Shown piece by piece: positions 42,025-52,975 of a stretch of DNA of 64,000 nt. A program made the translations under genes and the position numbers. The stretch is from Petaurus breviceps papuanus (taxonomy: Eukaryota; Chordata; Mammalia; Diprotodontia; Petauridae). The stretch is taken from positions 16,039,511 through 16,103,510 of the forward strand of contig JAMXIF010001183.1 of NCBI GenBank assembly GCA_028583685.1, written 5' to 3'. The notes below the pieces were generated by a model. The model worked only from the letters and a program-made list of their open reading frames with translations, was not told where the DNA came from and did not search any database. Numbering within the stretch: position 1 is the stretch's first letter; each line of letters begins with the position of its first letter.

Positions 42025-42575
42025 GAATCCAGTCAATCAACTAACAAGCACCTACTATAAAGCATTGTGCTAGGCACTGAGGATATAAGCGTAAAAATGA
42101 AAGAATCCCTACCCTTAAAAGGAGATTACATTCTATTATGGGAGATAAGTTCATAGAATAAATACATAAAAATTTGTTTTGAGTAGGGGTGCTAGCAGTT
42201 GGGGAAAGATTCACATAGAGCGATGTGGGGTTTAAGCTGCATTCTGAAGGAAGTAAGGCATTCTGTGAAGCAGAAATGAGAAGAGATTACATTTTATGTA
42301 TGGAGAAAAACCAGTGAAAAGTCCTGAAATGGAAGGTCATGTGTGAGGAATCGTAAGAAGATCCATTTTGGTTGGACCTCAAACAGAGTGCATATAATGA
42401 GACTGGAAAAAAAGATTTGAGACTAGGTTGTTAAGGGCTTTAAAATCCCAACAGAGGCATGTCTATTGGATCATAGATGCAATAGGGATCCCCCGGATTT
42501 TATTGAGTGGGTGAGTGACATGATCATATTTTTGCTTAAAAAGAATTACTTTGGCAAGCAGGGTTGAGATTAGAC
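42025..42575 (-). repeat. L2 LINE 3' half, minus strand
   Basis: Tail CAATCAACTAACAAGCACC, then GTGCTAGGCACTGAGGATAT, GGAGATTACATTCTATTATGG, GAAAAGTCCTGAAATGGAAGG, GTTGTTAAGGGCTTTAAAATC, GGGTGAGTGACATGATC, AGAATTACTTTGGCAAGC. Confidence 0.85.
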
Positions 42576-43150
42576 TAAATCTAGTGGCTTAACTTCTCCC
42601 AACCTCAATTTCCTTGTCTGAAAAATGGGAATAACAAAATCTGCTTCACATACCTCACAGTGCTACTGTGAGGGTCAAATGAAACAAAGGCACTTTGTAA
42701 ATGACATTCAAGTGGTGATGGTAGTGTGTTTTTTGATCAGGCAGGACTTTCAGTGCTACTCACACCTATTCTGCTCTATGGATGTTCTGAAACAAATCCA
42801 CCAAGCCACACAATTTATCAGTCCACGTGATGCAATTCCTTTGTTCCACCTATAAATTCTTCACCACCCCTCTCTACTTTATTCTTCTATTCTTGAACCC
42901 AATGGATTAGCTTGGGGTGACATGATGAATACCTCTTTTCCTGCATACATATCTAAACACTCTGACATGGTGCTGGACTTTGGGAGGATTGTGAAATAGG
43001 TGATGTTCTCACTTGTCAAGTAAGTAAGTTAGATAGGATGATCTCTATGACTGATTTTAGCTCTAAAATTTCTGTGTCAAAGTTGTCTACCATCCTCTAT
43101 GACCAGCAGTAAGAACAATTCATCTCTGACTGTTCTGTAGTGTAATGACC
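42576..43150 (+). repeat. MIR and MIR3 tail, plus strand, with single-copy spacer
   Basis: 42580-42710: CTTCTCCCAACCTCAATTTCC, TGAAAAATGGGAATAAC, GAAACAAAGGCACTTTGTAAA. 43015-43080: GATAGGATGATCTCTATGAC and TTTTAGCTCTAAAATTTCTGT, a MIR3/L3-type tail. 42711-43014 is unassigned. Confidence 0.65.
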
Positions 43151-44020
43151 AGCTATTTTACTCCATTATTATAAACTAGGACCCCTCAGGATCCTGTTCC
43201 TCTACCAGGGCAGGAAAAAAACCAAACAAATAAAAGAAAAAAGGGAAAGGTTTAACTGAAAGCGGGAATGGGCAGAGGCCATTTTGGAAAAGGGCCACTG
43301 AAAATCTAAGTGGTACTCCCCTCTCTCCATTTCTCCCAGCTTCTCTCACTATCCCTTCTTCCCTCACCTTACTCTTTATGCCCTCATTCCCTCTCCTCCC
43401 TCCACCCCTTCCTCTCTTCCTAGACAGCCTGGGATTGAAATCTGTCTCCAGGCAGTGTGACTGGGCAATGTGGCTTAATGGGGCAGCTGGTGAAGAGAGC
43501 TGAGCACATGTTTCCTTTGCAGTTTTCATCTTCATACTTTACAGGACCAGAGACTGATTGATGGAATTTTTTTTTTACATAGCTTTTTAGCGGCCTAAAG
43601 CCTCCCCTCCTCAGCCACATTGAACATATGTCCACATATTCCCCTGGGCAGTATTTTAATGTGTGTTTCCATGTGGCTGTATTTGTTTAGTGTGTGCTCC
43701 CACTGATCTAATGGGACCTTTCCCATGACCCATCGCTTCCTTAAGTTTGCCACTTGCTGCTGTCAAGCGAGAGAGTCTTTAACTAGGAAGGCTGCAGCTA
43801 CAAATGAATGGCACTCCCTCCCTTATGGACCCCCTCCCCTCTCTTTTTAGTGTTATAGACTGAAGCTTCTAACTGATGCATTAGAGCTGGGAATCTTCCC
43901 CTTGTAGTTTTTAAAAGGTGTGTGTGTGTGGGGAGGTTGGAAAAGGAGGAGGGGAGAGAAAAAGAGAGAAAAAAAGAGCCTAAACAGCTTCCATCTGTTA
44001 CAATCCTGTGTCAGTTTATC
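43151..44020. other. Single-copy island, possible regulatory DNA
   Basis: The longest stretch free of recognised transposons in this part. 43420-43830 has balanced composition, E-box-like CAGCTG and CATATG, TAAT/ATTTA cores, GCTGTCAAGCG and CTGCAGCTACAAATGAATGG. 43915-43975 is a GT then purine-rich patch. Frames across it (119 and 71 codons, minus) overlap each other and lack motifs. Confidence 0.45.
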
Positions 44021-44317
44021 ATAATATGTTGTACTTGTATAACTCCTTTCATCCCAGGATCTTTGAGAGCTTTGCAGACATTATCTCATTAACCCTGACA
44101 ACCACTCTGTGTTAGTGGCCTTGTTTTGGCCAGGTTGGTTTGGGTCCCCTATTAGGAAATGCTTCTGCCTATTTTGGTCTCCTTGGTCCCAGTCCCAGAA
44201 CTGGTTGAATCTCTATACCATCACCCTAGCCTTTTAGCTCTTCTGACATATTCTGTCTTCCTACTCTTTCATGCTAGGGATTTTCTGCACTTTCATATCT
44301 CCATTCTGTTCAAAATA
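44021..44317 (-). repeat. MIR remnant (-) and unassigned DNA
   Basis: 44021-44130: TATAACTCCTTTCATCCCAGG, GCTTTGCAGACATTATCTCAT, TTAACCCTGACAACCAC. The remainder is unassigned. Confidence 0.6.
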
Positions 44318-44680
44318 CAAATTCTAAACTGTTGCTATTGTGGCAATCCCTCCAAGAAAATGACATTTCTGTAGCTAATTCACATGGAGTTGGTCTTGGA
44401 CACCATATACACTCTTAAGTTGTCTCATTTGCTCAAGAAATCCCAGAAACTATGGACTCGTTGTGGGATTGTGTGAAGAAGGGCCAAAAAGGGTAAAATT
44501 GTTCACTATAGCAAATGTCCATTTCTGAAAGTGACTGTGTTGCTAAGTGGTGATCAAGGGTGGAGGAAAGCTCAGGAAGGACTGGGTATGGTAGATGCTG
44601 GTAGCTTTCTGGGGAATGTTTTTGCTCTGACAACACTGTGAGGAACAGAAGGATGAAGCAGGAAGACTGATTGTATCAGC
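44318..44680 (+). repeat. Unclassified repeat R1, copy 2
   Basis: Partner of 38825-39165: TTCTGTAGCTAATTCACATGG, GTGGGATTGTGTGAAGAAGG, GTGTTGCTAAGTGGTGATCA, GGAAAGCTCAGGAAGGACTGG, GCTGGTAGCTTTCTGG, GACTGATTGTATCAGC. Same orientation, 5.5 kb downstream. Confidence 0.75.
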
Positions 44681-45084
44681 TGATCTATTTGAAAGGCAGA
44701 CAATCCATAGTCATTGAATTTGATTTTCAACCTGCTTTCTCATTTGGACATAAATCTCTGCCTTGAAGTGGGGAGGGGGCAGATGGTATCCTACTTTAAA
44801 TGATTCTTTCTAGAAACTGAAGAAGCCTGAGAATGGACCTAACCAGTGTATAGAACCCTCTGAGAATTCTTGGAGGCATGAAATCTAAAGGAGAGTGGAG
44901 AAGGGGTTAAGTGGCACCAACAATTGTAACATCTTCTACCTGACAAGTGTCAGTTAGAGAGTTTGACTTTGTTCAGTTCATCCCATGATTATTGACTTCT
45001 GTCCTTTGCTCTCCTTTGCTTTACCCCTAATCCACCTCATCTAGCTCTCTTAGCCCCAGCCCCTGAGGAAATAAAAATCATGGA
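44681..45084. other. Single-copy DNA
   Basis: Nothing recognised. Confidence 0.4.
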
Positions 45085-45680
45085 ATTGCTCAACCAATCA
45101 GTCAATCAACATAAATTTATTTAGCACCTACTCTGTAATAGCACCCTTGCTGCTGTGGACAGGAGGCAAAAATGAAACAGTCCCTAACTTCAAGTACTCT
45201 ATAGTCTATTGAGGAGTACAATATGTAAACACAAAAGTGGAATATGGGTGAACTGACTTAAAATTTCTTTGAAGAATGCACAGAGAGTCTATGGCGGGTT
45301 TCAATCCACCATGCAGAACATTAGGAGGTGGGGGGAGGAGACTCTTTCAGGCTTTGTGCCATACTAAATCTTGAAATGTAACTTGGAACCAGGATTTAAA
45401 CGCCAGAGAAGTTTGCGGTTTGTTCCTAGAGGCAGAAGGAAATCAGCAGAGTTTAACTAGTAAGAGAATGGCCTTTGGAATATCCCTTTGGCAGCTGCAC
45501 GGAGGATGGATTGGAGAAAGATGGGTTGAGATGAGGAGAACAAATATGAAGCTTTGAAGCAGTGCAAGGGGAAAGGTGAGGAGAGCCTGAACCAGGGTGG
45601 TGTCTGCATGAAAGGAGAGAGAAGGGCTTATATGTGAGGAAGGTACAGTAGATCTGACAAGACAAGAATTGATTTCATTG
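45085..45680 (-). repeat. L2 LINE 3' half, minus strand
   Basis: AACCAATCAGTCAATCAACAT, TTTAGCACCTACTCTGTAAT, GCAGCTGCACGGAGGATGGAT, GAGCCTGAACCAGGGTGGTG, GTAGATCTGACAAGACAAGA. Confidence 0.85.
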
Positions 45681-45684
45681 TAGA

Positions 45685-46059
45685 TTTAAAGTTGAAAAGG
45701 AGTTTAAGAGTCATTTAGTCCAACCCTCTTATTTTATAGATAAGGAAACAGAAACCCAGAGAGGTTCAGCAGCTAGCCCAAGGTCACACAGTTAGTGAAT
45801 GGAAACTTTGTGGTTCCGGCTCTGACCCTCAAGTTCTGGTGGAAACTGCTCCCTTCTGGCCCTAGATCTATGTACTAGTTCTACTGTGAACTCTGACCTT
45901 GAATCTTTTCAGCTCGCCTCTCCTCTAGGTGATCTCTGTCTGCATTAGGCTTCTGACAATCTTGACAGCAATCTCTCTTGTTCTGCTTGATTCATAGCTC
46001 CCCTTCTCAGTTTTATTTATTCTGTTTCTTTCCACTAGGCTGGAGGCTCTTCACCTGGG
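45685..46059 (-). repeat. MIR3-type SINE (-), then single-copy DNA
   Basis: 45685-45840: AGTCATTTAGTCCAACCCTC, TTTTATAGATAAGGAAACAG, CAAGGTCACACAGTTAGTG. 45841-46059 is unassigned. Confidence 0.7.
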
Positions 46060-46255
46060 ATATGCAGGCATAGATGTTAGGGGTCCATGAACTTCGATGA
46101 GAAAAATGACATCTTTGTTTTCATTAACCTCTAAATACAATTGGGCATTTCCTCCAATTATTTAAAAACATTATTTTGAGAAAGGGTTCATAGGCTTCAC
46201 CAGACAGCCAAAGGGGTTGATGGTACAAAAAAAGGCAAAAGGACCCCTGGTCTAG
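46060..46255. mobile_element. hAT-type MITE (CTTAACC family)
   Basis: TTAGGGGTCCATGAACTTCG, TCTTTGTTTTCATTAACCTC, TTTAAAAACATTATTTTGAG, GGCTTCACCAGACAGCCAAAG, GGTACAAAAAAAGGCAAAAGG, ACCCCTGGTCTAG. Same family as 18264 and 56781; the left terminus is decayed. Confidence 0.65.
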
Positions 46256-46594
46256 AATATTATTCTTGAAAGTTCAGTCCATTTTTCTTCAGGACTGTTT
46301 TTAATCTTAGTTCATACTTTTGATAGAAACCATCTCTGCCCCAAGATATAACCATCTCTCTTGCCTTCTTTCCTTCCAGTCAATTAACATTTTCAATTAG
46401 ATTATTACTGTCTCCTGTCTGAGAAACCACTTCATCTGTTTTCATCTCAGTTACTGTATCTGTCACAAAGAGATAACATTTTTCCCAACACTTATCTTTT
46501 CAAAGATTTGAAGTAGATGAGAAAATGACTAAGAACCAGTCAGGCTCCTGGGGACAAAGTCAATAGGTAATTAATGAGTGTCTGTAGGATACAT

Positions 46595-46910
46595 TCAGTA
46601 ATCCAATGCAACAAATATTTATTAGTAGAATTGAAAGAGTAGGAATTTGGAGTCAAGGGATCTGGGTTCATAATCTGCCACTTATTCCCAATGTGACCTC
46701 CAGTCATTTAACCTTGTTGGGGACTCAGTTTCCTCATCTATAAAATTAAGGGGTTGATTTAGATGACTTCTAAGGTACTCTCTAGCTCTAAAACTACGAG
46801 CCTATGATCCAGTGCTTCTATTCTGTACAAGGCATTATGGAAGGCAGATCTAAAAATAGCCCCTGCCCTCAAGGAGTTCATGTTCTCCTAGTAGAGGGAA
46901 GAGGAAAAGA
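46595..46910. repeat. L2 tail (-) split by MIR3 (+)
   Basis: L2 pieces: AATGCAACAAATATTTATT to about 46624, and GTACAAGGCATTATGGAAGG, CTGCCCTCAAGGAGTTCATG from 46812. Between them 46630-46811 is a plus-strand MIR3 (GGAGTCAAGGGATCTGGGTTC; TCAGTTTCCTCATCTATAAA; ATGACTTCTAAGGTACTC; CTACGAGCCTATGATCC). Confidence 0.75.
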
Positions 46911-47140
46911 ATAGGTTGTATGCACTGTATAAATTTCGAATATTTCTAGCTAGTGTAGTCACATTTCTTTCTATGTAACAAATAGCACTGCTCCCCTTTT
47001 GGCCTTCTGGCTGGTATTTTCCCAGAACCCTCCAGCTTCAGCTCCTTAAATTGCACAAATGTTTAGGACTACATAGGAGTATGCCTATGTTTCTATATTG
47101 GGATATTTGGAAATCTAGAGGGGTTTGTTTATAGACCATA
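46911..47140. other. Unassigned spacer
   Basis: No repeat recognised. Confidence 0.35.
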
Positions 47141-47700
47141 TATAAACATGAATTTAATTGCTGGTGCTCTAAATGTGAGATCCTTCTCTAATGACCAAGA
47201 ACTTGATAAAGTACTAGAGGAACTGAATCATATCAATATTGACATTCCTGCCACGAATGAAATAAGACATAAGGAAATCGCAGCTAATGGAAAGATGGCT
47301 CAAAAGGGTTTCCTTGGAGAAGCAAATAAAGGAGTCTATGAGATTCTTTTTTGTCCTTAGCTCAAAGACAATAATAAATTTCATTCTATGAGATCCTTGG
47401 TCACCATGCCTTATAGAAGCATCAGGATTATTAACAAAAGAAAAACACCATGTTGCTAAATGTAGCGTATGTACCAGCATCTGCTGCAGAGGATGAAGAG
47501 CTGAAGAAATTCTAGGAAGAACTTGGCTCTATAAACCAAACCAGTATACATTGATACTTAGTGAGTTTATCATTGAGGTAGACAGAATGGAGGGCAACAA
47601 TGATACTTCAAAAAATATGGCTCAGGTTTAAGAAATAAAAGATACCAAAGTCTTGTGGACTATTCAGGAGACTCATGCCTACGTATCCTTCTACCAATGC
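47141..47700 (+). pseudogene. RTE-clade LINE endonuclease relic
   Basis: The frame from 47148 reads AGALNVRSFSNDQELDKVLEE then LNHINIDIPATNEIRHKE, the start of an apurinic/apyrimidinic-type endonuclease as in RTE LINEs (GTWNVRT..K..EL..EL.R..IDILGLSEVR). The changed reading ATNEIRHKE sits where the catalytic Glu lies in L-E-RW type motifs. Further on, AYVPASAAEDEELKKF and EELGSINQTS match the RTE YAPTSAAEDEEVEKFYEDL block. Several stops interrupt it. Upstream and downstream RTE parts are not recognisable. Confidence 0.75.
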
Positions 47701-47826
47701 AGTACAGCCACTCTGTAGTTTCTCAGTGATGGGACCGGACCTGTGATTTCAGTGGTCTAAGAAGGCACTCCTTGCTGAAAAAATTGGTTCTATCAGTGCA
47801 ATTTGGCACCTTGTATTGTCTTAGAG

Positions 47827-48003
47827 CAGGGGTGGGGAACCTTAGGTCTTGAAGCCACATGTATTCCTCTAGATCCTCAAGTGTGCCCTCTGAATCCAAA
47901 CTTTACATTGTTCTGTGAAATTTGGATTCAATCAATCAAAGGGCTGCACTTGAGGACCTAGAGGGCCACATGTGGCCTCAAGGCTGCAGGCTGCCCTTCC
48001 CTG
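47827..48003. mobile_element. Foldback hAT-type MITE, second copy
   Basis: CAGGGGTGGGGAACCTTAGG to GCTGCAGGCTGCCCTTCCCTG. The arms TCTAGATCCTCAAGTGTG and CACTTGAGGACCTAGAGG pair, as do GAATCCAAACTTTACA and TGAAATTTGGATTC. Same family as 12752-12943. An 8-bp duplication is not certain. Confidence 0.75.
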
Positions 48004-48364
48004 TTCAGAGTGTTCCCCAAGATACTGAGTCGCTAATCGGCTTGCCCAGAGACACAGCTGTTTTGTGTCAGAAGCAGGACTTGAAATCAAATCTTGCCAA
48101 TGCTGAGGCCACTTCTTTATCCCTCACACCATGCTGCCTCTCATCCAGCCCACACTACTAACTCAATACCTCTTAATTCCACAGCTTCTTTCTGTTCATT
48201 ATCTCTCATTTATCCTGTATATAGCTTGCTTTGTCTATCTTTGTTCGCATGTTGTCATCCCCATTAGACTGTAAACTCCTTGAGGTCAGGGACTATTTTT
48301 TGCCTCTTTTTGTATCCCCAGCACTTAGCACAGTACTTGGTATAATGTTTATTGATTGATACAA
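48004..48364. repeat. SINE remnant (-) and L2 3' end (+)
   Basis: 48010-48140: CTAATCGGCTTGCCCAGAGA, AAGCAGGACTTGAAATC, CACACCATGCTGCCTC. 48230-48364: CCCATTAGACTGTAAACTCC, TTGAGGTCAGGGACTATTT, CAGCACTTAGCACAGTACTTGG, TTTATTGATTGA. Confidence 0.75.
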
Positions 48365-48514
48365 CATGCCCAATAAGTCATTCAGTCTCTGCTTAAAAAC
48401 CTCTAGTGAGGTGAACTCACAGGCTCCTAAGACAGCACATTCCACTTTTGTATGACTCCAATTATGAGGAAATATTTCCTGATGTCAAATCTAATTTTGC
48501 TTCTATGTTAATAA

Positions 48515-48778
48515 TGGCTAATAATAATAGCTAGCATTTATATAGCAGTTTTAGATTTTCAAAGTGCTTTATAAATGTAATTTCATCTTATCCTCACAAC
48601 AACCTTGGGAGGTAGGTGCTATTATTATCCCAATTTACATATAAAGAAATTGAAGCAAACAAATCTTAAGTGATTTGCATATGATCACACAGCTAGTGTG
48701 TCTTAGAGCTAGGATTCAGACTCAGGTATTCTTGGCTCCAGGTCCAGCACTCTACCCACCGTGCCAATTGGCTACCTC
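48515..48778 (-). repeat. Near full-length MIR inside L3, minus strand
   Basis: AGCATTTATATAGCAGTTTTAG, CTTATCCTCACAACAACC, AGGTAGGTGCTATTATTATCC, GATCACACAGCTAGTGTG, TCCAGCACTCTACCCACCG. It lies within the L3, so MIR is younger than this L3 copy. Confidence 0.9.
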
Positions 48779-49087
48779 TTTGAACCCTTGTTATTTCCAG
48801 AGTCACACAGAATAAGACGAATCCCTTTCCCACATGATGGCTCTTGAATTACTTGGATACGGGGGCCACTTACTCATAAATCTTTCTTCTCTTAACTAAA
48901 CATTCCCACTTTTTTTGATCAGTCTTCATATAGCATGACCTCAAACTCTTTCACTGTTTTCTGAATAGTTGCCTTCTTCTGAATATTCTCCTTCTTATAA
49001 ATTTCCTTCCTAAATCATGGTGCATAGGACTGAACATAATGAATGAGATATAGTCTCACTATAGCAGAATACAGAGAAACTCTTACC

Positions 49088-49386
<299 letters not shown>

Positions 49387-49860
49387 CCCAAGATCACATT
49401 AACTTTTTTAGCTGCTGATCTACTTTACTGACTCATATCAAGATTTTAGTCCACAAAAGATGCAGATTTTTGTTAAGTAAACTGCTCTCTATGCCTTCCC
49501 TGACTGGAACCTTTGAAATACTTTTTGCACCAAGTATAATACTATTGATTTTCATTTTAATAGAGTCATCTAAGTGCTCTTGCTTGGATGTCATGCAGTA
49601 TTTTAGCTTTTCTTCTTAGCTTTGTGTTATAGGTAAATTTGTTGAGCCTACCATTTATGCCTTTTCTTAAGACATTGAGAAAAATTTTAAATTGCATACG
49701 GCCAAGTATAGATCCCTGGGGGCTACATTAGAGACTTCTCGACCAACTGAAATTGAACCATTAAAGATTATTTTGAGTTTAAACTAGTTACATGTAATTG
49801 TATTCCCAAGAATAGTATGATACATTATCATATTCTTTTTATCATTTCCTATCTCTTACC

Positions 49861-50192
49861 AATATGGGAGTTATTTGTTTCTTTTTTGGGGGGGGAGTTA
49901 TTTCTGAATCAGCTGCTTATGTGAAACAAGGCCATGAATATTTAGAATAAAGATCAAAATCAACAAATTAGAAGCAAATATAAAAGTAAGAAGACATTAT
50001 GGATAATCACAGTAGCTTCAACTTAACCTATTAAAATAAGCTATTGAAACAAACAAAAAAAGGAGGGGGGAATGGGTAAGGAAAAATTGACCTGTCATCA
50101 TTTCCTACCAAGTTTAGCTGACGTAAAGCAATCACCATGATGAGGAGGCTGAAAGAGCACAGAAAACTGCCTTAGCCAGTAAATAATTGAAT
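49861..50192. other. Single-copy DNA
   Basis: AT-rich with a G8 run near 49891. Nothing recognised. Confidence 0.4.
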
Positions 50193-50740
50193 GAATGAAT
50201 GAATGAATGAATGAACGAAACATTTATTAAGTGCTAAGTAGATGCAAAACATGGTGTGGAAATTCAAAGGGAGAAATAATATATTACCTATTCTCAAGGA
50301 ACACCTATCCTAATGGGGAAGACAACACATACTGGAAGTTTTTAACTACAAGTGAGATAGAAAAGTCTCAGGGTCCTTAGGATACAGTGGTGAAGCAGCT
50401 GGCAATGTTTCTTCTTTAATGTCATTTCCACTGATTACACCACATCAGTTTCTGATGTTGAACCATTTGACAGTGCCAAGGACTTTGGTGATAAAGAATT
50501 TTTTTTGTCTTCAATAGATAGGATTATGTCTGATAGCTCTGGGATGGAATAATGCTTTCCCAAGGGTTTTGGGCTTAGGATCCTGAGCTGTCTCCATCAG
50601 GGTTTGAGGGGAGTTAGTGGTCAGGCGGTGATGGTGGTTTGACTTACCTGGCCCACACCATCTCCTGTTTCTTCCTAAGGTTGCCTTGCTACTTCAACTA
50701 GGCTGAGTTGCCTGCTCTGTATGTGGCAGTTGTCTTGGCT
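50193..50740 (-). repeat. Unclassified L2-tailed repeat R2, copy 2
   Basis: Starts with (GAAT)n (50193-50217) and an L2-like end (AAACATTTATTAAGTGC; ACCTATTCTCAAGGAACACC), then the body shared with 40850-41400 (TTTCTTCTTTAATGTCATTTCC; TTTCTGATGTTGAACCATTTG; GCCAAGGACTTTGGTGATAA; GTCTGATAGCTCTGGG; CTCCTGTTTCTTCC). Same orientation as copy 1. Confidence 0.7.
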
Positions 50741-51279
50741 GGCAGCTAGAGGATGGATGGCCCTTTTCTCCCTGGGAGTTGTTTCCTTGGATGATATGAG
50801 GGCTGGTCTGGAAGCAGGAATGGTGGTCTGGGGATGCTGCCACTCTGAGAGCTCCTGTGCTGCCTAATCTGCCTGTTGGCATCTGCTGGTGATGATAAGG
50901 AAACTAGGCCTATTTTTTCCACAATAATTTCTACCCTCAATGATGGTAGTTTATAGTCCTACCAGAGAAATGAGGCAGATAAAAGTAACAATTATTTGGA
51001 ATATAAACTCATTTTCAGAATATTATAGATAAGGATTATGGAAATTCTAAACAGAAATGCTTCATAAAACATCAAAGAACAATAGAAAGGAATATTCACC
51101 TTGAGAAAGTTTGGCATAAAACCCAGAGAAGCCAGATCATGCCAAGGTGCTATTTTGTTTATTTGTTTCTTTTTCTAGTTGAAACTGGATAGTAGAAAAC
51201 AAATGGAAAATGGAACTTATTACTTGTCAGTGAATTGTCAATATTAATAGTAATGAAAACATTATTATTATTATTAGTT
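50741..51279. other. Single-copy DNA
   Basis: No repeat recognised. Two overlapping 60-codon minus-strand frames lack motifs. The R2 body may extend to about 50870. Confidence 0.35.
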
Positions 51280-51410
51280 TTTTTTTTTTTGGAGGCAATC
51301 AAGATTAAGTGACATGCCCAGGGTCACATAATTAAGGTTAGATTTGAACTCAGGTCCTCCTGACTCCAGGGCTGGTGCTCTATCCACTGTGCCACCTATC
51401 TGTCCCTGAA
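51280..51410 (-). mobile_element. tRNA-derived CORE-SINE, minus strand
   Basis: Oligo(T), AGTGACATGCCCAGGGTCACA, CTCAGGTCCTCCTGACTCC, CTCTATCCACTGTGCCACC. Flanks GAAAACATTATTA and GAAAGTATTATTT may be a decayed target duplication. Confidence 0.85.
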
Positions 51411-51439
51411 AGTATTATTTAAAAAAAATTTAAATTGTA

Positions 51440-52285
51440 TTTTTAAAAAATGGCTGAGCACTAAATTTTTATCCTTTCCGTCCCTCTCCACTTTCTTCCT
51501 GGGAAAACACACACACACACACACACATATGCCTTGTAACAAATAAGCATAGTCAACCAAAATAAATTTCCATGTTAGCCATATCCAAAAATGATTGTTT
51601 CATTCTGTATATTTGTCCAACATCATTCTGTCTGGAGTGGGTAGCATTCTTCATTACTGGTCCTCTGGAATCATGACTGATCACTACATTTGTCAAAGTC
51701 CTTAAAGTCTCTCAGCTGGTGTCACAGTGGATAGAACCTAGAATCAGGCCTAGAATCAGGAAACGAGTTCAAATCTGGCCTCCAGTCCTCATTTAGCTGT
51801 ATAATTTTGGGCAAGTCACTTAACCTCGGTTTCCTAAGTTGTAAAATGCATCTGACGGTACCTACCACACAAGAATTGTTGTAAACATCAAATGAAATAA
51901 TATTTGTAAAAAGACCTTAGAACTTGTTTACTTTTATAGTTGTTTTTTAAAACTTTTTTGTTTTACTTTTATGTTTTGTTTTGTTTTTTACTTTTACTAT
52001 TAAGAGTATAGGTTGCTCCCCTGGTTCTGCATGCTTCACTCTACATCTATTCATATATGTCTTCCCATGTTACTCTGAAACCATTTCTTTCTTCATTTCT
52101 TATAGCACAATAGTATTCCATTATATTCATATAACCACAGTTTGTTCAGTCTTTCCCAAATCGATGGGTATCCCACCTCCCCCCACCCCAGTTTTTTGCT
52201 ACCATGAAAAGAGCTGCTATGAATATATTTGAACATATGGGTCCATTTCCTCCTTCTTTGATCTCATTGGGGTTTAAACTTGGTA
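51440..52285 (-). mobile_element. L1 3' end, second subfamily, minus strand, split by MIR
   Basis: 51440-51700: CTGAGCACTAAATTTTTATCC, CTTGTAACAAATAAGCATAG, CCATGTTAGCCATATCC, GTCCTCTGGAATCATGACTG. 51940-52285: TGGTTCTGCATGCTTCACTC, CACAATAGTATTCCATTATA, CAAATCGATGGGTATCCC, TACCATGAAAAGAGCTGC. 51708-51935 is a plus-strand MIR-type SINE (GTCACAGTGGATAGAACC; TTGGGCAAGTCACTTAACC; AAACATCAAATGAAATAAT). Confidence 0.8.
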
Positions 52286-52829
52286 GGAAATGATGAGGAA
52301 ATTTAGACCACAATTTAGACCACTTTAGTAACTGATGTGTTCTATGACAGCAAAGATGGAAAGACCAGATCTATTATATGCCAAATAGATTACAATTTGA
52401 AAGTATTGAGGTATTAAGTTTTTACAATATTTGAAAAAGAATAGATACCAAATAGCTGGGGAGAAAATCAGAGATTTCCTTTACAGAGGGCTCAGAACTT
52501 TCCAGGTCCTTCTTCCATTAGTAGCTCTGCTTGGTTTTTACTCTATGAACAACAAACCTGCCCAAAGGAAGCTCATCACCAGAAAACTCATCATTATGCA
52601 GACTGACTCACCTTTCATACTCAATACCTTTTTATCACCCTCAATTGCTTCTCCACTCTGAATGGAAGACTGGAGAGTAGGGTAATAAACTTCTCCCAAT
52701 GCCTTCCTTTATAGAAAGCTCAGAACCTCCCAGGTCAGCACTTCATTTTCCACAAGTTTCTCTGCTTGGTTTTGACTCCACATCCCCTGGTGCCCTGCCA
52801 TCTTTTCAACTTTCTTTTGTCTTCTCCCA
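52286..52829. repeat. Unassigned DNA with a 70-bp direct repeat
   Basis: 52477-52548 and 52706-52780 share TTCCTTTA.AGA..GCTCAGAAC, CCAGGTC, and TCTCTGCTTGGTTTT.ACTC, about 230 bp apart in the same orientation. Family unknown. Confidence 0.6.
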
Positions 52830-52975
52830 TTTTATTGTAAACCCTTTGAGGTCAGGGACTATCTTTCATTTTCTTATTTGTTCCTACCAGTGCTATGCAC
52901 AGTGCCTATCACACACTAGGTACTTAAGAAACATTTACTGGTTATTGACAATTGAGATGGAATTATTATTTTAAG
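52830..52975 (+). repeat. L2 3' end, plus strand
   Basis: ATTTTATTGTAAACCCTTTGA, GGTCAGGGACTATCTTTC, GCACAGTGCCTATCACACAC, TAGGTACTTAAGAAAC. Confidence 0.85.
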
